Assembly (NCBI RefSeq): GCF_902491285.1
Contig: NZ_CABUHK010000016.1
Coordinates: 1-64,000 of the forward strand
From: an uncultured Bacteroides sp.
GTDB taxonomy: Bacteria > Bacteroidota > Bacteroidia > Bacteroidales > Bacteroidaceae
Reading direction: 5' to 3'
DNA: 64,000 bases
Part shown: positions 1-9,903 of the stretch, one piece after another
How positions within the stretch are numbered: the stretch's first letter is position 1
Layout: the number at the start of each line of letters is the position of its first letter
Program-made: the position numbers and the translations under genes
The notes under the pieces: model-generated
Told to the model about the DNA's origin: nothing
Database searches by the model: none
What the model saw: only the letters and a program-made list of their open reading frames with translations

Positions 1-36
1 AAGAAGAAGAGGAAAACCATCGAAATAAAAAAGAGA

Positions 37-717
37 TTACCACCAAATTTGACGAAGAACCGGCACATAAATTTCAATTCCGCCCCAACTGCAATCCAAG
101 TCGATATATGTTTCTCCCGATGCAATATGGGTATGGCGCAAGTCAATAGTCGTTCCGCCGAATGAGGTACGTACTTCGGCTCCTTTGAAAAGTTCATCAA
201 GCACTACGTGGCGTGCAGCACCCCACACATTTTCCGAACGCAAAAAGCCATCGACCGAATCGGACTGTTGTTGTTCACCCTCAATGTTAACATCGGAGCT
301 GCTTTGTTTCATCTTCATCCCCATCAAATTCCGCTGGTGATGCATAGCATGATGACGTGCCCATTTCGCTCTCTTATCCCTGCTGGGTTTGAAGAAAAAC
401 AGAATACCCGCTATAATCAGCGCAAAAGGCCATACCATTGCCTGTGAATTCTCAGGCAACCATGAAAGTCCGCCTATCAAAAAATAAACACCTATTAATA
501 AAAGGACGATTCCACCGATGAAATGACGCCGAATCATTGAATAGATACCTATTATAATAAGGAGGGAATGCCAGGAGACGATAATATCAAATACCTCATT
601 AGTAATCCATCCCATATTACGGGCAAACAACAATACTCCGGAAATAATAAAAAGCGAAGCTATCAGTATTTTACCGGAAAAGCCTCTAGCAGGTGAAAAT
701 GTTTGTTTCTCTTCCAT
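37..717 (-). CDS. LiaF-like multi-pass membrane protein, apparently C-terminally truncated
   Basis: This 226-residue protein has about four hydrophobic helices (roughly residues 17-35, 45-62, 66-84 and 90-108), matching the DUF5668-type membrane domain of LiaF-like cell-wall stress proteins. A charged, His/Lys-rich cytoplasmic linker follows. The C-terminal part starts the LiaF-like beta domain (SFGGTTIDLRHTHI, then SWGGIEIYVP), but translation stops eight residues after the second strand, where family members normally continue with more beta strands. The gene is therefore probably truncated or frameshifted near position 40-60. The ATG at 717 follows a good TAnnTTTG promoter. Function is inferred only from the family (membrane sensing or envelope stress); no partner gene is visible at the window edge. 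Confidence 0.65.
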   Translation of the reverse strand: MEEKQTFSPARGFSGKILIASLFIISGVLLFARNMGWITNEVFDIIVSWHSLLIIIGIYSMIRRHFIGGIVLLLIGVYFLIGGLSWLPENSQAMVWPFALIIAGILFFFKPSRDKRAKWARHHAMHHQRNLMGMKMKQSSSDVNIEGEQQQSDSVDGFLRSENVWGAARHVVLDELFKGAEVRTSFGGTTIDLRHTHIASGETYIDLDCSWGGIEIYVPVLRQIWW

Positions 718-1080
718 CGTCTTTATATTTAATTGATTGATGGTTCAAAGATACGCCATTTCCCAACGCTTCTACAGTCTTTTCTGCCGATTTAGGGTTA
801 AAAAGCCGGTGAATACCGGATAAAAATCGATAAATTCAGCAATAATAATCTATCGTACTCAAAACATATTTCCACTAATATTCCCTCATCAGAAGCACCC
901 ACGGGTTATTTTAATCCCAAATTGTCTACCTGACGACACTAAAAAACAAAAAATACAAGGTGAAAAACAAATATTGCACATAACTATATCTACATTCTCA
1001 TACTTTTGTAGCGATGAATAAACTCTTTTAAAAGATTTTAAAATAATAAATAATAACCATAAATTATAAACATTCAAAGT
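718..1080. promoter_or_regulatory. Divergent intergenic region between LiaF-like gene and susC operon
   Basis: This 363-bp AT-rich gap separates two divergent genes. On the minus strand TATCTTTG (753 to 746) fits the Bacteroidetes -7 box and would start transcription about 20-25 nt before the ATG at 717. On the plus strand TACTTTTG (1001-1008) fits the same box and would give a susC leader of about 65 nt. I see no convincing small gene. An operator for the HTCS regulator would be expected upstream of 1001, but I cannot point to a specific repeat. Confidence 0.6.
1001..1008 (+). promoter_or_regulatory. -7 box of the susC (pectin) operon promoter
   Basis: The octamer TACTTTTG matches the Bacteroidetes sigma-ABfr -7 consensus TAnnTTTG. 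No clear -33 TTTG is seen at the usual 19-21 bp upstream, which would suit an activator-dependent promoter such as one controlled by an HTCS. Confidence 0.5.
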
Positions 1081-4000
1081 ATGTCTAACAAAGTGAAAAA
1101 CATGCGCTCTTTATTGCTCATATTATTCTCGGCAATATCGCTCAGCGTATCTGCGCAAACGATTACTGTCACAGGTAACGTGAAAGACACCAACGGAGAA
1201 CCTATTATCGGAGCCTCTGTTGTAGAAAAGGGGAATACGACTAATGGTACGATTACAGACCTAGATGGCAACTTTTCTATCAAAGTCGATGGAAAAAAAA
1301 CTCTTGTGATTTCATATATTGGTATGAAAACGCAAGAAATTGCTATCCAAGGAAAAAAATCTATTAATGTGACCATGCATGACGACTCACAAGCATTAGA
1401 TGAAGTAGTCGTTATCGGTTATGGTACAGTAAACAAAAGAGATTTGACGGGGTCAGTAGCTTCAGTAAATTCTAAAGACCTAGCTGTGGTACCTGTGTCA
1501 AGTGCAACTGAAGCACTTACTGGTAAACTTGCTGGTGTCAATATCACGACAACGGAAGGTTCTCCTGATGCAGATATTAAAATCCGTGTACGCGGAGGTG
1601 GTTCTTTGTCACAAGACAACTCACCACTCTATATAGTAGACGGATTTCCAGTCTCAAGTATAAGTGATATAGCTCCGTCTGAAATTCAAAGTATCGACGT
1701 TTTGAAAGATGCATCTTCTACTGCAATTTATGGTGCCCGTGGCGCCAACGGTGTTATCATTGTTACTACCAAAAGTGGTAAGGAAGGCAAAACACAAGTA
1801 GATTTCAATGCATCTTTTGGTTTCAAAAAAGTAGCCAAAATGACTAAAATACTCAGTCCTTACGATTATGTGGCTTATCAACGTGAGATAGGCTCTACTG
1901 CAAATTACGGTAATTATGCAGACCTAGATCTTTGGAAATCTTTCCCGGGAGAAGACTTACAAGACGAGATATTCGGCCGTACTGGTAACCAGCAACAATA
2001 CAATGTAAATATAAGTGGCGGTAGCAAACAAATTAAATATAGTGTAAGCTACGCTCACAATGAAGAAAAAAGCATTATGCTTGGTTCCGGTTTTAACAAG
2101 GATAATGTAAATGCTAAAATTAATGCAGAATTGAATCAATGGATGACTCTTGATTTCAATGCACGTTTCAGTTACTCTTCTATTGAAGGATTAAGCGGTG
2201 GTGCAGATACAAACGAAAGCAATGCCGCCAACTCAATTGTTGCAAATGCCATTACTTTTCGACCGATAGATGCTTTAAGCAATGGTGACTTGGAAGATGA
2301 AGAGAACAACTCAACAACAAGTGCAACACCATTAGAACGCTTATTAGCAACAGAGAAACAACGAAAGACATTCAACCAGAATTATAACATCGGTTTAAAT
2401 TGGAAACCTTTCAAAAATTTCACATTCCGTTCTGAATTTGGTTATGGATGGAAATATGATGACACTGAGCAATACTGGGGTACAGATGCCGTATCAAATT
2501 CCAAATATGGATATAACGGACGCCCGCAAGCCTATTTATTGAGAGAGACATCTAAAAACTGGAGAAACGCAAACACCTTAACTTACGAAAATAAGAAACT
2601 TTTCAACGGTCGTGACCGCATGAATGTTCTGATTGGACATGAAGTAAGCAGTAGTTGGAAAAATTCCATTGAAAACGTATCAGTATCTTTTCCTACATCA
2701 ATGGGGTTTGACGATATGAAAGCGAATATGGGTGCAGGTACTGCATTACCGACACAGTCGACTCTTGGTGCTAAAGAAAATATGCTCTCTTTTTTCGGAC
2801 GTATCAATTATACCATGATGGACAAATACTTACTAACGGTTACAATGCGTGCTGACGGCTCCAGCAAATTTGGCAAAGGTAACCAATGGGGAATGTTCCC
2901 TTCTGCCGCTTTAGCATGGCGTTTATCAGATGAGACATTTATGGAAAGCACTAAAGATTGGCTTTCCGCATTAAAAATCCGTTTAAGTTTCGGTACTGCT
3001 GGTAATAATCGTATCAACTCGGGACTATTGGCTACTACTTTCTCTATGTCGGACAACTCTGCACGAGCCCCCTTCTTCGGTGAATCAATGGCTAACATGT
3101 TACAGCATACAACTACACTTTATAATCCTAATCTAAAATGGGAAACAACCGTTACGCGTAACTTGGGCGTTGACTATGGTTTTTGGAACAATCGCATTTC
3201 GGGTTCTCTGGATGTATATTGGAATACAACAAAAGATCTGTTGATGCAGGCGGAAGTACCCTCAAGTACTGGCTATTCATATCAATACCAAAACTTTGGT
3301 AAAACGTCCAACAAAGGTATCGAGTTCACAGCTAATGCCGTCCTGGTAGATCAAAAGAAATTTGGTTTGAACTTTAACTTTAATATCGCTTACAACCGTA
3401 GCCGTATCGATGAATTGAATACCGACAACCCGTGGCAAGATTATAAATGGGCAGGTAGCAATATTTCCAAATATGAAGTCTTCCGAGTGGAAGAAGGCGG
3501 ACGATTAGGTGAAATCTGGGGATATCGTGCCAACGGTTTCTATACGGTGTATGACCCAAAAACCAATCCAAATGGTGATTTAGTGTGGAAAGGTGGAAAC
3601 TGGGTACTACGAGACGGACTTAAAGACAACAGTGCTTCCGTAACAGGCGGTACTTACAAACCCGGGGGATTAAAGCTGAAATGTGATGAAGACGGTCAAC
3701 CTATCAAAGAACGTCTGGGCAATACTATTGCTCCTGTTATGGGAGGATTCGGTTTTGACGGTCATATCGGAAATTTCGATTTCAACTTCTTCTTTAACTA
3801 TTCGGTAGGTAATGTGATTCTGAATGGGACCAAACTTCTGTCATCTTTCCAGACGGGAAGCAAAAAAGGGTATAATCTGAATAATGATTTTGCTTTAGGC
3901 AATCGCTATTCCTGGATTGATCCTGCAACCGGATTAAATCTTTCAGCAGAAAGCACCGCCGTGAAAGAAGCATATGGTGACATGATGACTGCCGGATTAC

Positions 4001-4335
4001 GTCTGAATGAACTGAACCGGAACGCACAAATCTACAACCCGGCTTCAATGACACAGGCACAAATATACGATTATGCAGTAGAAGATGCTTCTTTCCTACG
4101 AATCAACAATATAACAATAGGTTATACATTGCCCAAAACATGGGTGAAGAAAGCTTTCCTGCAAAATGTCAGAATATATCTGACAGGATACAACTTGTAT
4201 TGTTGGACAAACTACAGCGGTTCAGATCCGGAAGTAGACACCATGAGCAAGAAAAATGCAATGAACCCCGGTATCGACTATGCAGCGTATCCTAAGAGCC
4301 GTACATTTGTTGGTGGCATTAACGTAACTTTCTAA
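1081..4335 (+). CDS. SusC-like TonB-dependent outer membrane transporter (pectin oligosaccharide importer)
   Basis: The protein has 1084 residues. It has a signal peptide ending in SVSAQ, then a carboxypeptidase-regulatory-like beta domain (about residues 28-105, with GEPIIGASVVEKG and DLDGNFSI), the SusC hallmark LDEVVVIGYGT, a TonB plug (about 115-235, with the IYGARGANGVIIVTTK motif) and a long beta-barrel ending in a terminal Phe. Length and order are typical of the SusC family. It is followed after 21 bp by its SusD partner and by pectate lyases, so the cargo is most likely homogalacturonan-derived oligosaccharides; the substrate comes from context. A second in-frame ATG at residue 8 could be the real start of the signal peptide. 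Confidence 0.95.
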   Translation: MSNKVKNMRSLLLILFSAISLSVSAQTITVTGNVKDTNGEPIIGASVVEKGNTTNGTITDLDGNFSIKVDGKKTLVISYIGMKTQEIAIQGKKSINVTMHDDSQALDEVVVIGYGTVNKRDLTGSVASVNSKDLAVVPVSSATEALTGKLAGVNITTTEGSPDADIKIRVRGGGSLSQDNSPLYIVDGFPVSSISDIAPSEIQSIDVLKDASSTAIYGARGANGVIIVTTKSGKEGKTQVDFNASFGFKKVAKMTKILSPYDYVAYQREIGSTANYGNYADLDLWKSFPGEDLQDEIFGRTGNQQQYNVNISGGSKQIKYSVSYAHNEEKSIMLGSGFNKDNVNAKINAELNQWMTLDFNARFSYSSIEGLSGGADTNESNAANSIVANAITFRPIDALSNGDLEDEENNSTTSATPLERLLATEKQRKTFNQNYNIGLNWKPFKNFTFRSEFGYGWKYDDTEQYWGTDAVSNSKYGYNGRPQAYLLRETSKNWRNANTLTYENKKLFNGRDRMNVLIGHEVSSSWKNSIENVSVSFPTSMGFDDMKANMGAGTALPTQSTLGAKENMLSFFGRINYTMMDKYLLTVTMRADGSSKFGKGNQWGMFPSAALAWRLSDETFMESTKDWLSALKIRLSFGTAGNNRINSGLLATTFSMSDNSARAPFFGESMANMLQHTTTLYNPNLKWETTVTRNLGVDYGFWNNRISGSLDVYWNTTKDLLMQAEVPSSTGYSYQYQNFGKTSNKGIEFTANAVLVDQKKFGLNFNFNIAYNRSRIDELNTDNPWQDYKWAGSNISKYEVFRVEEGGRLGEIWGYRANGFYTVYDPKTNPNGDLVWKGGNWVLRDGLKDNSASVTGGTYKPGGLKLKCDEDGQPIKERLGNTIAPVMGGFGFDGHIGNFDFNFFFNYSVGNVILNGTKLLSSFQTGSKKGYNLNNDFALGNRYSWIDPATGLNLSAESTAVKEAYGDMMTAGLRLNELNRNAQIYNPASMTQAQIYDYAVEDASFLRINNITIGYTLPKTWVKKAFLQNVRIYLTGYNLYCWTNYSGSDPEVDTMSKKNAMNPGIDYAAYPKSRTFVGGINVTF

Positions 4336-4356
4336 CTAAATCAAATTAACGAATTT

Positions 4357-6300
4357 ATGAAACATATATATAAATCTGTATTTTTGGCTACCGGACTGTT
4401 GTCTTTGACTGCATGTTCCGATTTCCTTGACCAGTCATCTCCTTCTGAGATGAACGACAAAGTGGTATTCAACAACGAATACTACACAGAACTTACGTTG
4501 AATAAAGTATATGGCGGACTGACGCAAGACAAAACCTATTCTCAGTTCATGCCTATCCAAGCCGGACTAAACACCGACTGCGAATTAATAGACGGATTGG
4601 GGAGCGATGCTCAAAACACAACTCATCAACGTGGTGTGTTCAATTACAATGCTTCTCCCGGATTTGCAGATTTGGAAACCGTATGGAATAATATGTACGG
4701 AGTAATAGAAGATGCCAACCTAGTAATAAACGGAGTGGACAATAGCTCCCTTATTGAAGAGGGAAATGAATCAAGAGCTACCATGCTACGTTTCAGAGCA
4801 GAAGCCAAGACATTACGCGCAATGATTTACCTTGACTTGATCCGCTTGTTTGGAGACGTACCTTATAAAGTAGAAATCTCCAAATCCGACCTGAGTAATG
4901 CTTATTTAGGAAAAACGGATCGGGATGTTATTATGGAAAACTTGATTGCGGATCTGGAAGAATCTATTCCTGACCTGCCTTGGGCCGGCGAACAGACAAC
5001 AGAACATGTCACACGTGGTTATGCACATGGTCTGTTAGCCAATATAGCATTAACACGTGCCGGCTGGTTTATCCGTGAGTCTGCTAAAGAGGGTTATATT
5101 ACTGCGACAAAAAATTCGGATGACAACTATCCAACGCAACGTTGTGACGATGAAACCAGAAAGAAGATGTACGAATTGGCAGAGAAGCATTTATCTACTA
5201 TTATCAATAGCGGAAAACATGCATTGACAAGTACTCCTGACCAATATTGGCTGGACATGAATGTGGGAAATTTACAAACCAGTACACCGGAAAATTTATT
5301 CGAGATTCCAATGGGTATTAATAAAAGCGGGGAATTAGGATATACTGTAGGTTTCCGCGTAAATGGTCCTACTCCCGATTATGGCAAGAAAGGAAATTCT
5401 ACCGGTACTCTGAAACTGACAGCTCCCTATTTTTATTCTTTTGACAGAGACGACACACGCCGTGACTTAACTTGTGCCACTTATCAGTTAGAGAACAAAA
5501 GTTCATACACAGAAGCAATGTTAGGAAATGCCCCTTTCGGTATCTACTGTGGAAAATGGGATTATCGTAAGATGGCAGGTAACCCAACTTGGTTGGAAGC
5601 GGTGCTGGCCGGTGATGAAAAAGCTAAAATCAGCTCCGGAATCAATGTAGTAAAGATGCGTTATGCATACGTATTATTAATGTATGCAGAAGTAGTCAAC
5701 GAGTTACATAAAACCCAGACTGCATACGGAACAGATTTAGACGGAAAGAATTGTACGTTATCTGCTTATGACGCTCTACTGCAAGTACATCAAAGAGCCT
5801 TTACCGACCAGAATGCAGCAGCAACAAAACTAAATCAACTGATTGCCGATAAAGGTTTCTTTGAAGCTATCGTACAGGAGAATGCCTGGGAACTGGCAGG
5901 TGAAGGAGTCCGCAAATTCGACTTGATTCGTTGGAATCTGTTAAGTGACAAGATTGATGAATTTAAATCAACTTATGAAGCCCACATCGGAAATGATGAT
6001 GGAACAGGAACCAAGTGGCCGCAAAAGATTTACTTCAATTATAAGAAAAACAGTGATAAGGCTTATAAAGAAATCGACCTGTCTTCGATTACCTGGTATG
6101 AAACACCGGCAGATACAAAAGCTTACGAAGCCAACAAAGACAGTTTTGGTAAAATAGACACCAAACAAAAAGATACTAATCTGCCCTCTATCAGTAGCGG
6201 GTTGAATACACCGATAAAGAATCGTTATCTGTTGCCGCTTTATTCAAGAACCATATCTACATCAAACGGCACTTTGAAAAACTCCTACGGATATAACTAA
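4357..6300 (+). CDS. SusD/RagB-family glycan-binding outer membrane lipoprotein
   Basis: The 647-residue protein starts with a lipoprotein signal (LLSLTACSDFLDQ; acylated Cys about residue 20), and the acidic residues after the Cys fit the Bacteroides surface-export signal. The N-terminal part has SusD-type helical TPR sequence (LRFRAEAKTLRAMIYLDLIRLFGDVPY). The C-terminal part has the conserved stretch ENAWELAGEGVRKFDLIRWN found in nearly all SusD homologues. It forms the lid over the SusC barrel encoded immediately upstream and binds the oligosaccharide at the surface. It is longer than many SusD proteins (about 520-600), but no domain is missing. Pectin specificity is inferred from neighbours. 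Confidence 0.93.
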   Translation: MKHIYKSVFLATGLLSLTACSDFLDQSSPSEMNDKVVFNNEYYTELTLNKVYGGLTQDKTYSQFMPIQAGLNTDCELIDGLGSDAQNTTHQRGVFNYNASPGFADLETVWNNMYGVIEDANLVINGVDNSSLIEEGNESRATMLRFRAEAKTLRAMIYLDLIRLFGDVPYKVEISKSDLSNAYLGKTDRDVIMENLIADLEESIPDLPWAGEQTTEHVTRGYAHGLLANIALTRAGWFIRESAKEGYITATKNSDDNYPTQRCDDETRKKMYELAEKHLSTIINSGKHALTSTPDQYWLDMNVGNLQTSTPENLFEIPMGINKSGELGYTVGFRVNGPTPDYGKKGNSTGTLKLTAPYFYSFDRDDTRRDLTCATYQLENKSSYTEAMLGNAPFGIYCGKWDYRKMAGNPTWLEAVLAGDEKAKISSGINVVKMRYAYVLLMYAEVVNELHKTQTAYGTDLDGKNCTLSAYDALLQVHQRAFTDQNAAATKLNQLIADKGFFEAIVQENAWELAGEGVRKFDLIRWNLLSDKIDEFKSTYEAHIGNDDGTGTKWPQKIYFNYKKNSDKAYKEIDLSSITWYETPADTKAYEANKDSFGKIDTKQKDTNLPSISSGLNTPIKNRYLLPLYSRTISTSNGTLKNSYGYN

Positions 6301-6315
6301 AAAAGGAAAGAACAT

Positions 6316-8136
6316 ATGAAAAACTTAAAATATATCATTAGCGCAGGAACCTGTTTACTCCTGACAATATTCCTCTCTACATCTTGTACCGATGGTAACG
6401 ACTGGGAGGTTATAGAAGCCAATCGACTGTTTGGTCCAACACAAGGCGATTTCAGCCTAACAGCCGATGACGAGATTGCCCAAATCGAAATAACGTGGAA
6501 AGGCGTAAAAGACGCACAAGGATACGTATTAGAAATCAGTACCGAACCATTGTCAAATGACATTGCATTGGGTGAAGCAGCCGGAAGTCAAGTTTTCGGC
6601 AATGATGGAGAAAAAATATCAAGTCCGTTAACGGTTAAGGAATTACTTCCGGAGACGAACTACTATGCCCGTATCAAAGCAGTAGGTTCAAATAAGGAAT
6701 CCTATTGGGTTTACGCAGAAAAGTCCGTTAAAACAACAAAAGAGCAATTATTGGAAATACCGACTGAGGATGCGGGAGATATCACCAAGGAATCTATTCG
6801 CGTTTCTTGGACGGAAGGTTGTAATGTAACAGCATTACGCATCAGTTCAAACAGTGCCTCTGCTCCATACGAAGAAACTTTTATATTAGAAGAAGCTGAC
6901 AAAGAGGCTTGTTCATTCCTTTTTGAAGGTTTATCATCTCTTACAGAATATACCATTGAATTGCTGAACAACGACATTATTCGTGGTACTATTAAAGTAA
7001 CGACAGCACAAGGTGAAATGATTGAGGTCACAGTAGATGAACTCACTCATAATAGTGCTTCATTCTCATGGGCAGAAGCCGCAGATGCGTATACGCTTGT
7101 TCCGGGTGAAAGTCCGACGGCAGATGGTGCAGAAGCTTTCCCGGCAGGTTCGGCTACTACATTCACTGCTTCAAATCTGAAAGGTAGTACTACTTATACA
7201 TTCTCGGTTATTAAAAATGGGGCGATTATCGGCTATGTTACTTTTGAAACAAGATATGAAGCTCCAGCAAATGCTATAGATATTGAATCTTTTGAAGCAT
7301 TCAAAAACGCGATAACAAACGGAAACGGTGATATAGCTCTGAATCTCATTTCTGATATTACACTAAACGAAGAAGTTATCGTTCCTGCAACAACCACCTC
7401 GTTAACCATTTTCTGTACTAGTACAACTCCTATACGATACACAAAAGCAGATAAAGGAGACTTAGTTGTGGCAGCAGATGCTTCTTTGACAAAGATTGAG
7501 TTTTACAACATATACTGCATAGACGAAACGACTAGCGGTTATTTGTTGAATGTGAAAAACTCATTCCAAGTGAATGACATTACTGCCAATCGTTTAAGTT
7601 TGTCCAATTTCCGCGGCATTATCCGTACACAAACGACTGCTAATGCTACAAAATTCGGCACGATTACCTTTAACAATTGCGTTATCACCAATATCGGTAG
7701 TTATGGTATTCTTAATACAAAAGTGAGCGGAGTAGAACTGGCAAAAATCAGCATGGCTAACACAACAGTCAATCAAACATCTTCCGGTTCTATGTTTACA
7801 TTACTACAAACACCAGAAATTACTATCGATCGTTGTACATTCTATAACTTAGCTAAAGGAAAAACTGTCATTGATACCAACAAAGTAAAGGCCGGTTCTA
7901 TCACTATCACAAACACTCTTGTAGGTATGACTGAGGCTACTAAAGGATATGAAGGCCCAACTCTAAAATTCAGTGATTCTTTCACAACAAATGATTGCAG
8001 TTTTGGTTCTAAAAACACTTGGGGAACAGCCTTAGACATTTCATCTGCCGATCTGTTCACAGACCCAGCAAACGGTAACTTTACTGTGAAAGAGGCTAAA
8101 TACAAAGTATACGGTGATCCCCGTTGGAATAAATAA
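6316..8136 (+). CDS. SusE-position surface glycan-binding lipoprotein with FN3 repeats and DUF4957/DUF5123 beta-helix
   Basis: The 606-residue protein has a lipoprotein signal (FLSTSCTDGND) followed by acidic residues that favour surface display. Residues about 40-140, 145-225 and 230-310 look like fibronectin type III repeats (for example NYYARIKAVGSN and TTYTFSVIKNG). Residues about 315-606 form a repetitive beta-helix-like domain with recurring ITFNNC, ISMANT and ITITNT strands, ending in the ANGNFTVKEAKYKVYGDPRW sequence typical of DUF5123. A GA-rich ribosome-binding site precedes the ATG and the SusD stop is 15 bp away. I infer a non-catalytic pectin-binding role from the position after SusD; no catalytic residues are recognisable. 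Confidence 0.82.
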   Translation: MKNLKYIISAGTCLLLTIFLSTSCTDGNDWEVIEANRLFGPTQGDFSLTADDEIAQIEITWKGVKDAQGYVLEISTEPLSNDIALGEAAGSQVFGNDGEKISSPLTVKELLPETNYYARIKAVGSNKESYWVYAEKSVKTTKEQLLEIPTEDAGDITKESIRVSWTEGCNVTALRISSNSASAPYEETFILEEADKEACSFLFEGLSSLTEYTIELLNNDIIRGTIKVTTAQGEMIEVTVDELTHNSASFSWAEAADAYTLVPGESPTADGAEAFPAGSATTFTASNLKGSTTYTFSVIKNGAIIGYVTFETRYEAPANAIDIESFEAFKNAITNGNGDIALNLISDITLNEEVIVPATTTSLTIFCTSTTPIRYTKADKGDLVVAADASLTKIEFYNIYCIDETTSGYLLNVKNSFQVNDITANRLSLSNFRGIIRTQTTANATKFGTITFNNCVITNIGSYGILNTKVSGVELAKISMANTTVNQTSSGSMFTLLQTPEITIDRCTFYNLAKGKTVIDTNKVKAGSITITNTLVGMTEATKGYEGPTLKFSDSFTTNDCSFGSKNTWGTALDISSADLFTDPANGNFTVKEAKYKVYGDPRWNK

Positions 8137-8159
8137 TAAACAAATTAATCTAAGAAAAC

Positions 8160-9773
8160 ATGAAAGATAATATATTTTCAATTTGTGAAAGTTTGGCAAT
8201 AGGCGCATTTTTAATAACGTCTTGTGCTGACATAGATCCTAAAATGACAAATGATACATTACCACTACTTCCTAATGAAGTAGAACAAGGTACTATTGTC
8301 CAATTAGATTATGGTGAATTATTAGCTTTCCCTGGTGCAGAAGGACATGGAAAAAATACAGTAGGCGGACGTGACGGTTCGGTTTATCACGTAACCAAAC
8401 TAACAGACGACGGAACAAAAGGCACATTCCGTTGGGCCGTTTCACAGAAAGACAAAAGGACAATTGTTTTCGATATAGCAGGTACCATCCATCTAACCAG
8501 TGAACTAAAGACAACAAACGATTATTTAACTATTGCCGGACAGACATCTCCAGGAGGTATTTGTATCGCAGGTTACCCGTTTATAATAAACTCAAATAAT
8601 GTTATTATACGCTTTATCCGTTTCCGTCCGGGAAATGTCGACATTGACTGTGACGGTTTAGGAGGCAGTGACAAAGAAAACATTATTATTGACCACTGTT
8701 CCACCAGTTGGTGTACAGATGAATGCTTATCAGTATATGGTATGGTAAATTCTACCGTACAATGGTGTTTAGCTTCACAAGCTCTACGTGTCGTTCCCAG
8801 TAAGCAAGAAGGCGATAAAGTAAAAACACATGGATTTGGTGGAAACTGGGGTGGTCGTTTCGCTACTTACCATCACAATATGATTGCCCATTGTGAAAGC
8901 CGTGTTCCACGCCTTGGCCCGCGTCCTACCACATTGAAATTGGATGAAAAAGTAGACATCCGTAATAATGTATTCTACAATTGGGCAGGTGAAGGATGCT
9001 ATGGTGGTGAGGCACAGAATGTAAACATCGTAAATAACTACTACAAACCGGGACCTGCAACAGCAAAAGCATCCGATAAAGTAAAATACCGTATTGCTAA
9101 AATTGGTATCTATGCAAAAGATTATGATAATGGAGCGGATTTTGAACCCTTCAAAGGAATATGGGGAACATTCTTTATTGATGGTAATCTCATGAATGGA
9201 AATGAAGAGGTTACAGCAGATAACTGGACAAACGGTGTCTACGCCCAACAACAATCAGACAAAAGTAACGACTTTTCATGGGATAATAACAAGGATAAAA
9301 TCAGAAAAGAAACTCCCGTTACTAAGTCAAACGGTGTAACTACCCATAGTGCAGAAGTAGCCTATACCAAAGTACTATCGTATGTAGGAGCCTGTAACTA
9401 TCGTGATGCAGTTGACAAACTAATCATAGATGACGTAAACAAAGGAGAAGCTACGCAAACATCAACAACTGACAGTAATGGAGAACCTACAGACAACAAA
9501 CCGGGTTACATCAATGACCCGTATCAATTCTGGAATGGAAATCCATATCCTGCATTAACTATCGATACCAAACGTAGTATAACCGACACTGACGGTGACG
9601 GAATACCTGATGAATGGGAAATAGCCCACGGTCTAGATCCTAATTATGCTTTAGACGGAAATATGCGCACTATAGATATACATGGCAAATATTCTAATCT
9701 TGAAATGTATATGAACAGTCTGGTCAAAGATATTATGGACCAATGTATAGAAGGCGGTAATGTAGTTGAATAA
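8160..9773 (+). CDS. Pectate lyase, family PL1, predicted surface lipoprotein
   Basis: The 537-residue protein is a parallel beta-helix lyase that cleaves polygalacturonate by beta-elimination. The N-terminal motif AFPGAEGHGKNTVGGRDG and the strand NVIIRFIRFRPG are typical of Bacteroidetes PL1 enzymes. The Ca-binding/active-site region IIIDHCSTSW (Asp178-His179) and the catalytic Arg motif SRVPR (Arg248, Pro250, Arg251) are intact. The C-terminus has a calcium-binding type repeat DTDGDGIPDEWE. The signal is a rather polar lipoprotein signal ending in LITSC. It sits 23 bp after the surface-binding lipoprotein gene. It is the most divergent of the three lyases here and probably starts extracellular cleavage. 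Confidence 0.9.
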   Translation: MKDNIFSICESLAIGAFLITSCADIDPKMTNDTLPLLPNEVEQGTIVQLDYGELLAFPGAEGHGKNTVGGRDGSVYHVTKLTDDGTKGTFRWAVSQKDKRTIVFDIAGTIHLTSELKTTNDYLTIAGQTSPGGICIAGYPFIINSNNVIIRFIRFRPGNVDIDCDGLGGSDKENIIIDHCSTSWCTDECLSVYGMVNSTVQWCLASQALRVVPSKQEGDKVKTHGFGGNWGGRFATYHHNMIAHCESRVPRLGPRPTTLKLDEKVDIRNNVFYNWAGEGCYGGEAQNVNIVNNYYKPGPATAKASDKVKYRIAKIGIYAKDYDNGADFEPFKGIWGTFFIDGNLMNGNEEVTADNWTNGVYAQQQSDKSNDFSWDNNKDKIRKETPVTKSNGVTTHSAEVAYTKVLSYVGACNYRDAVDKLIIDDVNKGEATQTSTTDSNGEPTDNKPGYINDPYQFWNGNPYPALTIDTKRSITDTDGDGIPDEWEIAHGLDPNYALDGNMRTIDIHGKYSNLEMYMNSLVKDIMDQCIEGGNVVE

Positions 9774-9830
9774 ACAACTAATGTCACCCCGTTAACATAA
9801 GACAAGAAGGAGAACCTTCGTCTGAAAAAG

Positions 9831-9875
9831 ATGAAAAGAGAATGTGTTTACAGATTTACCACATTCTCTTTTCAT
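9831..9875 (+). terminator. Strong hairpin between the first and second PL1 genes
   Basis: A perfect 16-bp inverted repeat (ATGAAAAGAGAATGTG at 9831-9846, its complement at 9860-9875) with a 13-nt loop is followed by TTTAA. A small GAAGG/CCTTC hairpin lies just upstream at 9806-9819. No TAnnTTTG promoter is evident between this hairpin and the next ATG at 9904. It may therefore be a partial terminator, or an RNA stability/processing element, that lowers or separates expression of the two downstream lyases. Confidence 0.7.
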
Positions 9876-9903
9876 TTTAAAGTAATTTTACAACAATTAT
9901 ATC

